DNA of 64,000 nt. Origin: Cupriavidus malaysiensis (lineage in GTDB: Bacteria > Pseudomonadota > Gammaproteobacteria > Burkholderiales > Burkholderiaceae). The stretch is taken from positions 372,001 to 436,000 of the forward strand of contig NZ_CP017755.1 of assembly GCF_001854325.1 (NCBI RefSeq), written 5' to 3'. The first letter of the stretch is position 1. Every line of letters starts with the position of its first letter. This document shows, in pieces, positions 15,155 to 23,365 of this stretch. Under the pieces are notes generated by a model. It was not told the DNA's origin. It ran no database searches and saw only the letters and a program-made list of their open reading frames with translations. The position numbers and the translations under genes were made by a program.

Positions 15155-17041
15155 TCAGACCACGGCGTGCATCAATCGCATGGCGCTGCCCATGCGGAAG
15201 CCATCCGTGCGTCCGGCCAGGTAGCGATCGCTCAGGTCCTCCGGGCTGACGTTGTCCGCTTTGCCGAATCCCAGCGCGCGCAGGCTTTCGGCCAGCGCTG
15301 CCGGATCGAAAAAGGTCTTCCACGGCTCTCCGCTTTCCGCGATCTTCGCGCGCACCAGCTCCGTCCCCACGCGCTCCATGGGCGTGAGCAAGGCAGGATC
15401 TGCCACATAGTCGAAGACGACGGCGCTGCCGGCCGCGCACGAAGCGATGAAGCGCAGGGTCTCCAGGATCGCCGCTTCCTCCAGGTAGATCGAGACGCCG
15501 AGCCACGAGAAGAAAGCGGGCTGGTCCACCCTGAAGCCGGCATCCGACAAGGCGCCTGCCAGGCTGCCGTGTTCAAAGTCCGTGGGCACGTAGGTCAGCG
15601 ACGCCGGAATCCCGATGCCGGCGGCACTGAGGCATTCCCGTTTCCATTGCTGCGTCGCCGGCAGGTCCACCTCGAAGATCCGTCCCGCCTGGTGGGGCCC
15701 GCGATAGGCATAGGTGTCCAGCCCGGCGCCCAGGATGACGTATTGGCGCACGCCATGCTGCGCAGCCTTCGACCACGTATCTTCGGCATAGCGGCTGCGC
15801 ACCGCGAGGGACAGCCTGAGCCCCCTGGACAATGGGTCATCGTAGTGCCCCGGGTTGCCGCGCACGGCGGCTTCATTGCTGCTGCCCAGGATTCTCAGGG
15901 CCAGCGGGTCGTCCAGGATCAACGGCGTATCCAGGAGCCGGTGTGCCGCCCGCAAGGTCGCGACGCGTTGCGCGCTTGGCCTGGGGCCGGTGTTGACGGA
16001 GGTCTGTGCGCGCTCTCTCAAGGACAGGATCGCCTTCTGGATAAACAGGATCAGCGGCAGATCGAGGCCGATGCCGACCGACAGTCCGGGTTCGTTCTGC
16101 AGCGCCAGGTGAATCCTGCCTTCGAGCGCGGCATCGTCACCGCAGTACGAATCGCGGAACAGCTCCTGCCAGCGGCGGGCCAGGACCTGGACGGCCGGAT
16201 CGGCCACCCCCGCGCCGGCCTCCATCTGCGCTCGCACCTCCGCGAACAGCTGCGGCCAATCGTCGACGTGGGCGATCATGCGCCGGCGCACGTCTTCCAG
16301 TTCGACCGGTGACAGGTACTTGGCAAACAGGTTTGCCCTGGCGTTGACCACCGACAAGGAAATCCATTGATGCATTGCCGGCGTGAAGCCGGTGATCTCC
16401 CGGGCCCTGGGTTCCCGTTCCTGCATGGCCTTCAGTCGCGACGCGAGCTGGGCGTTGTCTCCCGTCGTATCCTTCATGTGCTGCACCCAGCGCCAGGCCA
16501 GTACCTGTGCCTCCTGATGTTCCGGCAGCCGCCCGGACTCCATCGATCGTCTCGTCTCGGCAATCAGTTCGGCCCTGCGGGCATCGAGGTTTGAACCCGA
16601 CGCCTGCTGCTGCGCCCGCAAATGATCCAGGTCCTCGCTCGAGAGGTGTTTTTCGTACATGGTCATCATTTCCAGTAGGTTGAGCCAGTCCGCCATGCCG
16701 GTTTCGCTGCCGCGGGTGATCTTTTCCGCCAGGTGCTGAAGACCGTCCCGCAGTGCCTGGGCGCGCCGCGCCTGCTCGTCGAGCACGCTGATCTGCCGGT
16801 GGATGATCTCAGCCGGCTCGATTCCGGCATCGTCCAGATAGGCTTTGATGTCCGACAAGGAACAGCCGAAATGCTTGAGCGCCTGGATCCGGTGCAAGCG
16901 GATCACGTCCTCGTGGCTGTATTGGCGAGACCCGCCATCCGAACGGGCGGAGGGGGACAGCAATCCGATCGCGTCATAGTGGTGCAGCGCCCGCACGGTC
17001 AGGCCCGCGCGTCTTGCGAGCTCTCCAATCTTCAATGCCAT
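15155..17041 (-). CDS. MerR regulator - TipAS - SAM-dependent methyltransferase fusion
   Basis: A 628-residue three-part protein. Residues 1-70 are a MerR winged helix (KIGELARRAGLTVRALHHYD, then SRQYSHEDVIRLHRIQAL) followed by a long dimerisation helix. Residues about 120-340 hold two TipAS-like alpha-helical ligand-binding repeats. Residues about 345-628 are a TIGR00027-type class I methyltransferase (leucine carboxyl methyltransferase relatives): SARYAE-like SRYAEDTW, the SAM loop VILGAGLDTYAYR, FEVDLPATQQWK and SWLGVSIYLEE. The ATG at 17041 has GGAGGA seven bases upstream, which decides the start. A MerR-type promoter precedes it. The fusion suggests a drug- or metabolite-responsive regulator that also modifies a small molecule; the substrate is unknown. 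Confidence 0.87.
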   Translation of the reverse strand: MALKIGELARRAGLTVRALHHYDAIGLLSPSARSDGGSRQYSHEDVIRLHRIQALKHFGCSLSDIKAYLDDAGIEPAEIIHRQISVLDEQARRAQALRDGLQHLAEKITRGSETGMADWLNLLEMMTMYEKHLSSEDLDHLRAQQQASGSNLDARRAELIAETRRSMESGRLPEHQEAQVLAWRWVQHMKDTTGDNAQLASRLKAMQEREPRAREITGFTPAMHQWISLSVVNARANLFAKYLSPVELEDVRRRMIAHVDDWPQLFAEVRAQMEAGAGVADPAVQVLARRWQELFRDSYCGDDAALEGRIHLALQNEPGLSVGIGLDLPLILFIQKAILSLRERAQTSVNTGPRPSAQRVATLRAAHRLLDTPLILDDPLALRILGSSNEAAVRGNPGHYDDPLSRGLRLSLAVRSRYAEDTWSKAAQHGVRQYVILGAGLDTYAYRGPHQAGRIFEVDLPATQQWKRECLSAAGIGIPASLTYVPTDFEHGSLAGALSDAGFRVDQPAFFSWLGVSIYLEEAAILETLRFIASCAAGSAVVFDYVADPALLTPMERVGTELVRAKIAESGEPWKTFFDPAALAESLRALGFGKADNVSPEDLSDRYLAGRTDGFRMGSAMRLMHAVV

Positions 17042-17063
17042 CGAAATTCCTCCGCTGAAACGC

Positions 17064-17094
17064 ACAATAAATCATGACGTAACGTCAGGTTCAA
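17064..17094 (-). promoter_or_regulatory. MerR-type promoter with 19-bp spacer and palindromic operator
   Basis: On the minus strand, -35 TTGAAC (17089-17094) and -10 TATTGT (17064-17069) are separated by 19 bases, the overlong spacing typical of MerR-activated promoters. The spacer contains the inverted repeat TGACGT-N-ACGTCA (17075-17087). Autoregulation of the MerR fusion is the natural reading. Confidence 0.75.
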
Positions 17095-17248
17095 GCCTTG
17101 GCGCATGGGTTTCCCGGGTTGGATTCTTGTGGCTTGCCCGGCGATTTGCCGAGCGCATGGACGGCGGTCGAAACGACTCGGAAGCGGCACGGCCTTCCAT
17201 CCCGCGGTAGATGACGGTGCGCCGTCGTGAGAGCTGTTTTCAATGTGA

Positions 17249-17256
17249 TGTATACA
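17249..17256. promoter_or_regulatory. TGTATACA palindrome between MerR and GntR genes
   Basis: A perfect 8-bp palindrome, of the type bound by FadR/GntR-family dimers, 205 bases before the GntR start. It could be an accessory site to the main operator at 17372-17398, but this is weak evidence. Confidence 0.25.
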
Positions 17257-17371
17257 GCATTGCATGAAATGGATGGGGTGAGGTCGGGGGATCGGCTGAA
17301 TAGGGCCTTATGCGCCGCATTGAATCCATGTTTACCCTGGTTATCCGAGCTTTCTCTTGCTGCGGATTCAA

Positions 17372-17398
17372 GTGTTGGATACATTCTGTATCCAACAC
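17372..17398. promoter_or_regulatory. Perfect GntR (VanR-type) operator upstream of the vanillate genes
   Basis: The half-site GTGTTGGATACA is mirrored exactly by TGTATCCAACAC around a 3-base centre, giving a 12+12 perfect palindrome 55 bases before the GntR start. Its TTGGAT core resembles the TTGGAT/ATCCAA halves of known VanR operators. It would let the regulator control itself and the following vanAB genes. Confidence 0.75.
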
Positions 17399-17453
17399 AA
17401 CATCAAAAGCCGCCTGGTCCCGCGCGGCTCGCCCCCCGAAGGAGACGTCACGG

Positions 17454-18230
17454 ATGGATACGGACAACGACAACCTCAGCGACAGCAAGTCCGGCACCAG
17501 TTCTTCCCAAGCGGTCAGGGCCCTGCTAGGCCTGCGCGAGCTGGTACTCGGCGGTGAACTGCCGCCCGGCAGCCGCATCTCCGAGTTGTGGGTGGCCGAC
17601 CGTCTCGGCGTGTCGCGCACGCCGATCCGCGCGGCGCTGATCCGGCTGCAGGAGGAAGGGCTGGTCGAGCCGATTCCCTCCGGTGGCTTTGCCGTGCGCT
17701 CATTCGCCGAGAGCGAGATCAGCGACGCCATCGAGCTGCGCGGCACGATCGAGGGACTGGCTGCCCGCCTGGCCGCCGAACGCGGCGTCAGCTCGAGCCT
17801 TCTCAACGCCATGCGCGACGTCATCGCGCAGATCGACACCGCACTGACCGGCGAGCTGACTGCCGTGAAGTTCTCCCAGTACGTCGACCTGAACGCACGC
17901 TTCCACCAGTTGCTTGCCGACGCGTGCGGCAGCGCGCTGGTCGCGCGCCAGATCGAGAAGGTCACCAGCCTGCCGTTCGCTTCCGCGAGCGCCTTCGTGA
18001 TGGTGCAGTCGATCGATGAAAGCGCGCGCGAGATGCTGCTTCTGGCCCAGGCGCAACACCGCGCCGTGGTCGAAGCCATCGAGCAGCGCGAAGGCGCACG
18101 GGCCGAGGCGCTGATGCGCGAACACAGCCGCATCGCCAACCGGAACTTGAAGATCGCGCTGCAGAACCAGCAGGCGATGTCGCAAGTGCTCGGCGGCAGC
18201 CTGATCCGGCGCACGGGCCGTCCGGCCTGA
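17454..18230 (+). CDS. vanR: GntR/FadR-family regulator of the vanillate genes (VanR-like)
   Basis: A 258-residue GntR regulator of the FadR/VanR (FCD) subfamily. Winged helix: SSQAVRALLGLRELVLGGELPPGSRI, then LGVSRTPIRAALIRLQEEGLVE. An all-helical FCD ligand domain occupies about residues 85-235, with metal/ligand-type residues in DLNARFHQLLADACGS and AQHRAVVEAIEQRE. The ATG at 17454 has GAAGGAG upstream. It lies 79 bases before vanA on the same strand, with a large perfect palindrome in front. VanR proteins repress vanAB until vanillate binds. The name rests on family and context. Confidence 0.85.
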   Translation: MDTDNDNLSDSKSGTSSSQAVRALLGLRELVLGGELPPGSRISELWVADRLGVSRTPIRAALIRLQEEGLVEPIPSGGFAVRSFAESEISDAIELRGTIEGLAARLAAERGVSSSLLNAMRDVIAQIDTALTGELTAVKFSQYVDLNARFHQLLADACGSALVARQIEKVTSLPFASASAFVMVQSIDESAREMLLLAQAQHRAVVEAIEQREGARAEALMREHSRIANRNLKIALQNQQAMSQVLGGSLIRRTGRPA

Positions 18231-18309
18231 CCGCGACACCGGCTCCGCACCTCTCTCTCTTCGTCAACCACCTGGATCCTGGCGCTGCGCGCGCCGGGAG
18301 GGGATAGTC

Positions 18310-19371
18310 ATGTTCCTGAAAAACACCTGGTACGTCGCTTGCACGCCCGACGAACTCGCAGGCAAGCCGCTCGGCCGCACCCTCTGCAACGAAAAGATGG
18401 TGCTGTACCGCGACGGCAACGGCGCGGTCGCCGCGCTCGAGGACTTCTGCCCGCACCGCGGCGCGCCGCTGTCGCTCGGCTTCGTGCGCGACGGCCAACT
18501 GGTCTGCGGCTACCACGGGCTGACCATGGGCCGCGACGGCAAGTGCGCGGCGATGACCGGCCAGCGTGTCGGCGGCTTCCCGTCGATCCGCAGCTATCCC
18601 GCCATCGAGCGCTACGGCTTCGTCTGGGTATGGCCCGGCGACGCCGCGCTCGCCGACGACACGTTGATCCCGCACCTCGAATGGGCCGTGAACCCGGCCT
18701 GGGCGCATGGCGGTGGCCTGTATCACATCGGCTGCGACTACCGTCTGATGATCGACAACCTGATGGACCTGACCCATGAGACCTATGTGCATGCGTCGAG
18801 CATCGGGCAGGCGGAGATCGAGGAGTCTGCGCCGGCCACGCGCGTGGAAGGCGATACGGTCGTCACCAGCCGCCACATGGAGGGAATCCTGCCGCCACCC
18901 TTCTGGGCCGCCGCGCTGCGCGGCAACGGCCTGGCCGACGACGTGCCGTGCGACCGCTGGCAGATCTGCCGCTTCACGCCGCCGAGCCACGTGATGATCG
19001 AGGTGGGCGTGGCCCACGCGGGCAAGGGCGGCTACGAGGCGGCGCCGGAACACAAGGCATCGAGCATCGTGGTGGACTTCATCACGCCGGAAACGGAGAC
19101 CTCGATCTGGTACTTCTGGGGCATGGCACGCAACTTCAAGGCCGAGGATGCCGCGCTGACGGCGACCATCCGCGAGGGGCAGGGCAAGATCTTCGCCGAG
19201 GACCTGGACATGCTGGAGGCGCAGCAGCGCAACCTGCTGGCGCATCCCGAGCGCAAGCTGCTCAAGCTCAATATCGACGCCGGCGGCGTCCAGGCGCGAC
19301 GCATCCTGGACCGGCTGATCGCGCACGAACAGGCCCAGGCCCAGGCCTCCGGGCAGCGGGGAGCGGCATGA
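18310..19371 (+). CDS. vanA: Vanillate O-demethylase, oxygenase subunit
   Basis: A 353-residue Rieske non-haem iron oxygenase that removes the O-methyl group of vanillate, giving protocatechuate and formaldehyde, with electrons from VanB. The Rieske ligands are CPHRG (Cys47, His49) and CGYHG (Cys66, His69). The catalytic iron motif region NLMDLTHETYVHASSIG matches VanA closely. Its stop overlaps the vanB start (ATGA), the normal vanAB coupling. Ring-hydroxylating relatives such as toluenesulfonate or phenoxybenzoate oxygenases are less likely, given length, the MFLKNTWYVA start and the flanking VanR-like regulator and AAHS transporter. Confidence 0.92.
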   Translation: MFLKNTWYVACTPDELAGKPLGRTLCNEKMVLYRDGNGAVAALEDFCPHRGAPLSLGFVRDGQLVCGYHGLTMGRDGKCAAMTGQRVGGFPSIRSYPAIERYGFVWVWPGDAALADDTLIPHLEWAVNPAWAHGGGLYHIGCDYRLMIDNLMDLTHETYVHASSIGQAEIEESAPATRVEGDTVVTSRHMEGILPPPFWAAALRGNGLADDVPCDRWQICRFTPPSHVMIEVGVAHAGKGGYEAAPEHKASSIVVDFITPETETSIWYFWGMARNFKAEDAALTATIREGQGKIFAEDLDMLEAQQRNLLAHPERKLLKLNIDAGGVQARRILDRLIAHEQAQAQASGQRGAA

Positions 19372-20315
19372 TGCGGGTCCGGATCGCAGACAAGACCGAT
19401 GCCGCCGACGGCATCGCCGTGTTCGAACTGGTGGCCGCCGACGGCGGCACGCTGCCGCCCTTCAGCGCCGGGGCGCACGTCGACGTTCATCCCGGCAACG
19501 GACTGGTGCGCCAGTACTCGCTGTGCAACGACCCGGCCGAGACGCACCGCTACCTGCTCGGCGTGCTGCGCGATCCCGCTTCGCGTGGCGGCTCGGCGGC
19601 CATGCATGCGCTGGCGGCCGGCGATACGCTCGAGATCAGTGCGCCGAAGAACCATTTCCCCTTGCACGCCGACGCCGGGCATTCGGTGCTGGTGGCGGGC
19701 GGCATCGGCGTCACGCCGATCCTGGCGATGGCGCAGAGCCTCGCGCGCGCCGGCGCCTCCTTCGAGTTCCACTACTGCACCCGCAGCGCGGCGCGCACCG
19801 CGTTCCGCGAGCGGCTTGCGGCCGACGACCTGCGCGGGTGCACGCACCTGTATCACGACGACGCGCCAGGCCGGCAGGCCGACCTGCCGGGCCTGCTGGC
19901 CGCGCCGCGCCCCGACGCGCATCTCTACGTCTGCGGCCCGTCCGGCTTCATGGCCGCCGTGCTCGACGCCGCGCGCGCGGCCGGGTGGCCCGAGGCCCGG
20001 CTGCACCGTGAGTACTTCGCGGCCCCGGAGGCGCCTGCCGCCCCCGGCGGCGCCTTTCAGGTGAAGGTGCAGAGCAGCGGCCGCATCATCGGGATCGCGC
20101 CGGACGTGACCGTGGTGCAGGCCCTGGCCGCGCACGGCGTGGAGATTCCGACCTCGTGCGAGCAAGGGGTCTGCGGCACATGCCTGACGCGCCTTCTGTC
20201 CGGCGAGCCGGATCATCGCGACGCCTACCTGACCGAGGAGGAACGCGCCGCCAACGACCAGTTCCTGCCGTGCTGTTCGCGCGCGAAGAGCGGGATGCTC
20301 GTGCTGGATCTTTAG
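19368..20315 (+). CDS. vanB: Vanillate O-demethylase, reductase subunit
   Basis: A 315-residue class IA phthalate-dioxygenase-type reductase that passes electrons from NADH to VanA. Flavin domain with RQYSLCND (about 45-52); NAD domain with VLVAGGIGVTPILAMAQSL and YVCGPSGFM; C-terminal plant-type [2Fe-2S] ferredoxin with CEQGVCGTC and the distal Cys in FLPCCSRA. The start overlaps the vanA stop; a second ATG follows immediately. Domains are complete. Confidence 0.92.
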   Translation: MMRVRIADKTDAADGIAVFELVAADGGTLPPFSAGAHVDVHPGNGLVRQYSLCNDPAETHRYLLGVLRDPASRGGSAAMHALAAGDTLEISAPKNHFPLHADAGHSVLVAGGIGVTPILAMAQSLARAGASFEFHYCTRSAARTAFRERLAADDLRGCTHLYHDDAPGRQADLPGLLAAPRPDAHLYVCGPSGFMAAVLDAARAAGWPEARLHREYFAAPEAPAAPGGAFQVKVQSSGRIIGIAPDVTVVQALAAHGVEIPTSCEQGVCGTCLTRLLSGEPDHRDAYLTEEERAANDQFLPCCSRAKSGMLVLDL

Positions 20316-20589
20316 TGCCCTGAATCACGGACGCACTGACTCAGTCCGCCATGAGTCCGTCGGAGGGCCACGCGATGCGCCGTCACGGAGGCGCGCAAGG
20401 CTCCAGCCTTGCTGCGCTTCGTTCCTGGCCTCGCACGGCTTCTCGACAGACTCGGTTCTTCCACGAATTCAAGACCCGGGACACGCGTTCAGCGCTTCAT
20501 CCGCTTCATCCGCTTCATCCGCATCACTCCCCCGAAAGCCGTCCGTTCGTGGCGGCACCCAATACAACAAAACCACTGGAGGTAGACCC
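20316..20589. other. Intergenic region before the AAHS transporter, with a 9-bp tandem repeat
   Basis: 274 bases without a gene. Three perfect copies of GCTTCATCC (20494-20520), then one degraded copy, precede the transporter ribosome site. A small palindrome (ACTGACTCAGT, 20335-20345) lies just after vanB; it has no T-run, so it is not called a terminator. Confidence 0.6.
20494..20520. repeat. Three-copy 9-bp tandem repeat
   Basis: GCTTCATCC x 3 (perfect), followed by the imperfect GCATCACTC, about 70 bases upstream of the AAHS transporter start. Confidence 0.9.
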
Positions 20590-21927
20590 ATGCAGCCCGA
20601 CATCAGGGAAACCATCAACCACGGCACCATGACCCGCTTCCAGGTGATGGCGGTCACCATCTGCATCGTGCTCAATATGCTGGACGGCTTCGACGTGCTG
20701 GCGATGGCCTTCTCGGCCTCGCACATCTCCGCCGCCTGGCACTTGACGGGCAAGGAGATCGGCGTGCTGCTCTCCGCCGGCCTGTTCGGCATGGCGGCCG
20801 GCTCGCTGTTCCTGGCGCCGTGGGCCGACCGCATCGGCCGGCGACCGCTGATCCTGATCTGCCTGGGCACGATCTCGGCCGGCATGCTGTGCTCGGCGCT
20901 GGCGCAGGACGTGCCGCAGCTCGCCGTGCTGCGCGCCGTGACGGGGCTCGGCATCGGCGGCATGCTCGCGAGCATCAACGTGATCACCGGCGAGTACGCG
21001 TCCGACAAGTGGCGCAGCACGGCGATCGTCCTGCAGGCCACCGGCTATCCGGTCGGCGCGACCATCGGCGGCGCCATTGCCGGGGTGCTGCTGGCCCGCT
21101 ACGGCTGGCGCAGCGTATTCGTGTTCGGCGGCCTGGTCACGCTGGCGATGATCCCGGTCGTGCTGGCACGGCTGCCGGAATCGCTCGACTTCCTGATCGC
21201 CCGGCGTCCCGAGGGCGCGCTCGACAAGCTCAACCGGCTGCTCGCACGCATGGGCCGCCCGACCGTCACCGCGCTGCCTGTGCGCGCGGCCGCGCAAGCC
21301 CGCGAAGCCGGCGGCGTGCGCAGCCTCTTTCGCGGCAGCCTGGCCTTGCAGACGCTGATGATCTGGGTGTCGTTCTTCCTCGTGATGTTCACTTTCTACT
21401 TCGTGCTTTCCTGGACACCGAAGCTGCTGGTGGCGGCGGGCATGTCCGCGCAGCAAGGCATCACGGGCGGCGTACTGCTGAACGTGGGCGGCATCGTCGG
21501 CGGCACGGCGTTCGCCTTCCTCGCCGCGCGCATCGGACTGCGCCCGCTGCTGTGGAGCTGCTTCATCGTGACGGCGCTGCTGATGGTGGGCTTCGGCCTG
21601 TATGCCGGCGCGCTGTCGACGGCCTTCGTGCTGGCGATCCTGATCGGTGCCGGCATCTTCGGCTGCATGGTCGGACTCTATGCCTATGCGCCGATCCTCT
21701 ACCCGGCGCAGACGCGCACGACGGGCATGGGCTGGTCGATCGGGATGGGCCGCTTCGGTGCCGTGCTCGCGCCGCTCGTGGCCGGTTCGCTGCTCGACGC
21801 CGGTTGGCCCACCGCCAATCTGTACTACGCCTTCGCGCTCCCGCTGCTGGTGGCGATCGCCAGTGTGGGGCTGCTGGGCAGGTCACAGGCATCCCTTGGC
21901 GAGCCGGTGCGCCTGAGCACGCACTGA
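20590..21927 (+). CDS. AAHS-family aromatic acid:H+ symporter (VanK-like)
   Basis: A 445-residue MFS permease with 12 predicted membrane helices. The aromatic-acid symporter signature is clear: MLDGFDVLAMAFSASHIS in helix 1, then APWADRIGRRPLILIC in the helix 2-3 loop, and the second-half motif around YPAQTRTTGMGWSIGMGRFG. PcaK, VanK and BenK share this family and carry protocatechuate, vanillate or benzoate. Its place after vanAB and before a porin points to vanillate or a related methoxybenzoate. Ribosome site CTGGAGG lies 7 bases upstream. Confidence 0.88.
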   Translation: MQPDIRETINHGTMTRFQVMAVTICIVLNMLDGFDVLAMAFSASHISAAWHLTGKEIGVLLSAGLFGMAAGSLFLAPWADRIGRRPLILICLGTISAGMLCSALAQDVPQLAVLRAVTGLGIGGMLASINVITGEYASDKWRSTAIVLQATGYPVGATIGGAIAGVLLARYGWRSVFVFGGLVTLAMIPVVLARLPESLDFLIARRPEGALDKLNRLLARMGRPTVTALPVRAAAQAREAGGVRSLFRGSLALQTLMIWVSFFLVMFTFYFVLSWTPKLLVAAGMSAQQGITGGVLLNVGGIVGGTAFAFLAARIGLRPLLWSCFIVTALLMVGFGLYAGALSTAFVLAILIGAGIFGCMVGLYAYAPILYPAQTRTTGMGWSIGMGRFGAVLAPLVAGSLLDAGWPTANLYYAFALPLLVAIASVGLLGRSQASLGEPVRLSTH

Positions 21928-21979
21928 TTCCCCGCCGGCCCTGTGCCGGCCCCCCCATCCCTTGACGAGCAAGGCAAGC

Positions 21980-22000
21980 CTGCCGGCCGCCGGCCGGCAG
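21980..22000. repeat. Strong hairpin between transporter and porin genes
   Basis: CTGCCGGCC and GGCCGGCAG form a perfect 9-bp stem with a 3-base loop. No T-run follows on the plus strand, so it is more likely an mRNA-stabilising or attenuating hairpin than a terminator. An A7 run lies 14 bases further on. Confidence 0.6.
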
Positions 22001-22042
22001 GGCCTCGCTCGCACAAAAAAAGCCAGAACGGAGGAGAAACAC

Positions 22043-23137
22043 ATGACATCCAAGCTATCCGCTGCCATCATCGCGGCCCTGCTGCCCGCGGCCGCCGCCG
22101 CGCAGAACGTGACCGCCTATGGCGTTGTCGACACAGGTATCGAGTACCTCAACGGTATCGGCGCCGCGCACGACAGCGTGGTCCGCATGCCCGCGCTGAC
22201 CGGCACCGTGCCGTCGCGCTGGGGCCTGCGCGGCACCGAAGACCTGGGCAGCGGCCTGAAGGCCGTGTTCTGGCTGGAGTCGGGCTTCGCCCCCGACAGC
22301 GGGGCCAGCAACCAGGGGGGCCGCCTGTTCGGCCGCCAGGCGCTGGTCGGCCTGTCCGGGCCCTGGGGGCAGGTGGCCCTGGGCCGCCAGTACACCATGT
22401 TGTTCTGGGCCATGGCCGAGCCGGACATCCTCGGCCCCAACGCGTTCGGCTCGGGTTCGCTGGACAGCTATATCCCCAACGCGCGCACCGACAACGCGAT
22501 CTCCTACAAGGGGACATTCGGCGGCCTGACCGCGGGTGCGACCTACAGCTTCGGGCGCGACACGGTCAACGCCGGGCCCAGCCCGTCCGGCACCAACTGC
22601 GCCGGCGAGAACCCGGCCGACAAGCGGGCCTGCCGCGAGTGGTCGGCGATGCTGAAGTACGATGCCGCGGCATGGAGCGTGGGCGTAGCCTACGATTCGC
22701 TGCGGGGCGGCCCCGGCGCCTTTGCCGGACTGACCAATAGCGGGCTGCGCGACGATCGCCTCTCGATCAATGGCTACGTGAAGATCGACGACAAGGCACG
22801 GATCGGGCTGGGCTGGCTGCGACGCGACAACCGGGCCAGCGCCACACCGCGCAGCGACATGTTCTATGGCGGCGTCACGTATCAGCTCACGCCGGCGCTC
22901 AGCCTCGACGGCGAAGCGTTCCACCTGCGCTTCCACGACAGCGCGAACAAGGCATGGCTGTTTGCGGCACGCGGCGTCTATGCGTTCACCAAGCGAACCT
23001 CGGTCTATGCCACCGCCGGTTATATCGACAACGGCGGCAACCTCGCGCTTTCGGTCAGCAACGCGCAGGCCGGCGCGACCCCTGCGCCCGGCGGCAACCA
23101 GTTCGGGGCGATGGTAGGGATGAAGCATATCTTCTGA
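22043..23137 (+). CDS. Gram-negative porin of the vanillate cluster
   Basis: A 364-residue beta-barrel porin. Signal peptide MTSKLSAAIIAALLPAAAAAQ, then NVTAYGVVDTGIEYLNG. It has the family's SRWGLRGTEDLGSGLKAVFWLESGF and RLFGRQALVGL blocks and ends in phenylalanine (MVGMKHIF). The ATG at 22043 follows GGAGGAG; a longer in-frame start upstream is not credible. Being co-directional behind the AAHS transporter, it probably lets aromatic acids cross the outer membrane. Confidence 0.9.
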   Translation: MTSKLSAAIIAALLPAAAAAQNVTAYGVVDTGIEYLNGIGAAHDSVVRMPALTGTVPSRWGLRGTEDLGSGLKAVFWLESGFAPDSGASNQGGRLFGRQALVGLSGPWGQVALGRQYTMLFWAMAEPDILGPNAFGSGSLDSYIPNARTDNAISYKGTFGGLTAGATYSFGRDTVNAGPSPSGTNCAGENPADKRACREWSAMLKYDAAAWSVGVAYDSLRGGPGAFAGLTNSGLRDDRLSINGYVKIDDKARIGLGWLRRDNRASATPRSDMFYGGVTYQLTPALSLDGEAFHLRFHDSANKAWLFAARGVYAFTKRTSVYATAGYIDNGGNLALSVSNAQAGATPAPGGNQFGAMVGMKHIF

Positions 23138-23365
23138 CGGCGGTGCATGCGGGAGCGAGGCGCAGGCAAAAGGAGCAGAGGACCTGAGCCGTCCGGGCGC
23201 CGCAGACTTCCGCTGCCGGGGCCACAGCGGCGGGGCCGGCCGCGCAGGTAAGGCGGTCGGCTCCCGAGGCCTTTGCGCCGTTCTCGACGAAACTTCTGCC
23301 GGATCCTCCGGTCGTTATTCGATAGCCTCGCCGTAGCCCCGCGGCAAGCCAGACGAAGGACGACC

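Noticed and set aside
13833..15506. Long minus-strand open frame continuing upstream of the Gly/His-rich gene
   Set aside because: It covers the MBL hydrolase gene antisense and reads as low-complexity shadow protein; the true gene starts at 13832 with AGGAGG.
21980..22000. Hairpin before the second porin as a terminator
   Set aside because: No T-run on the plus strand after the stem, so not a canonical rho-independent terminator.
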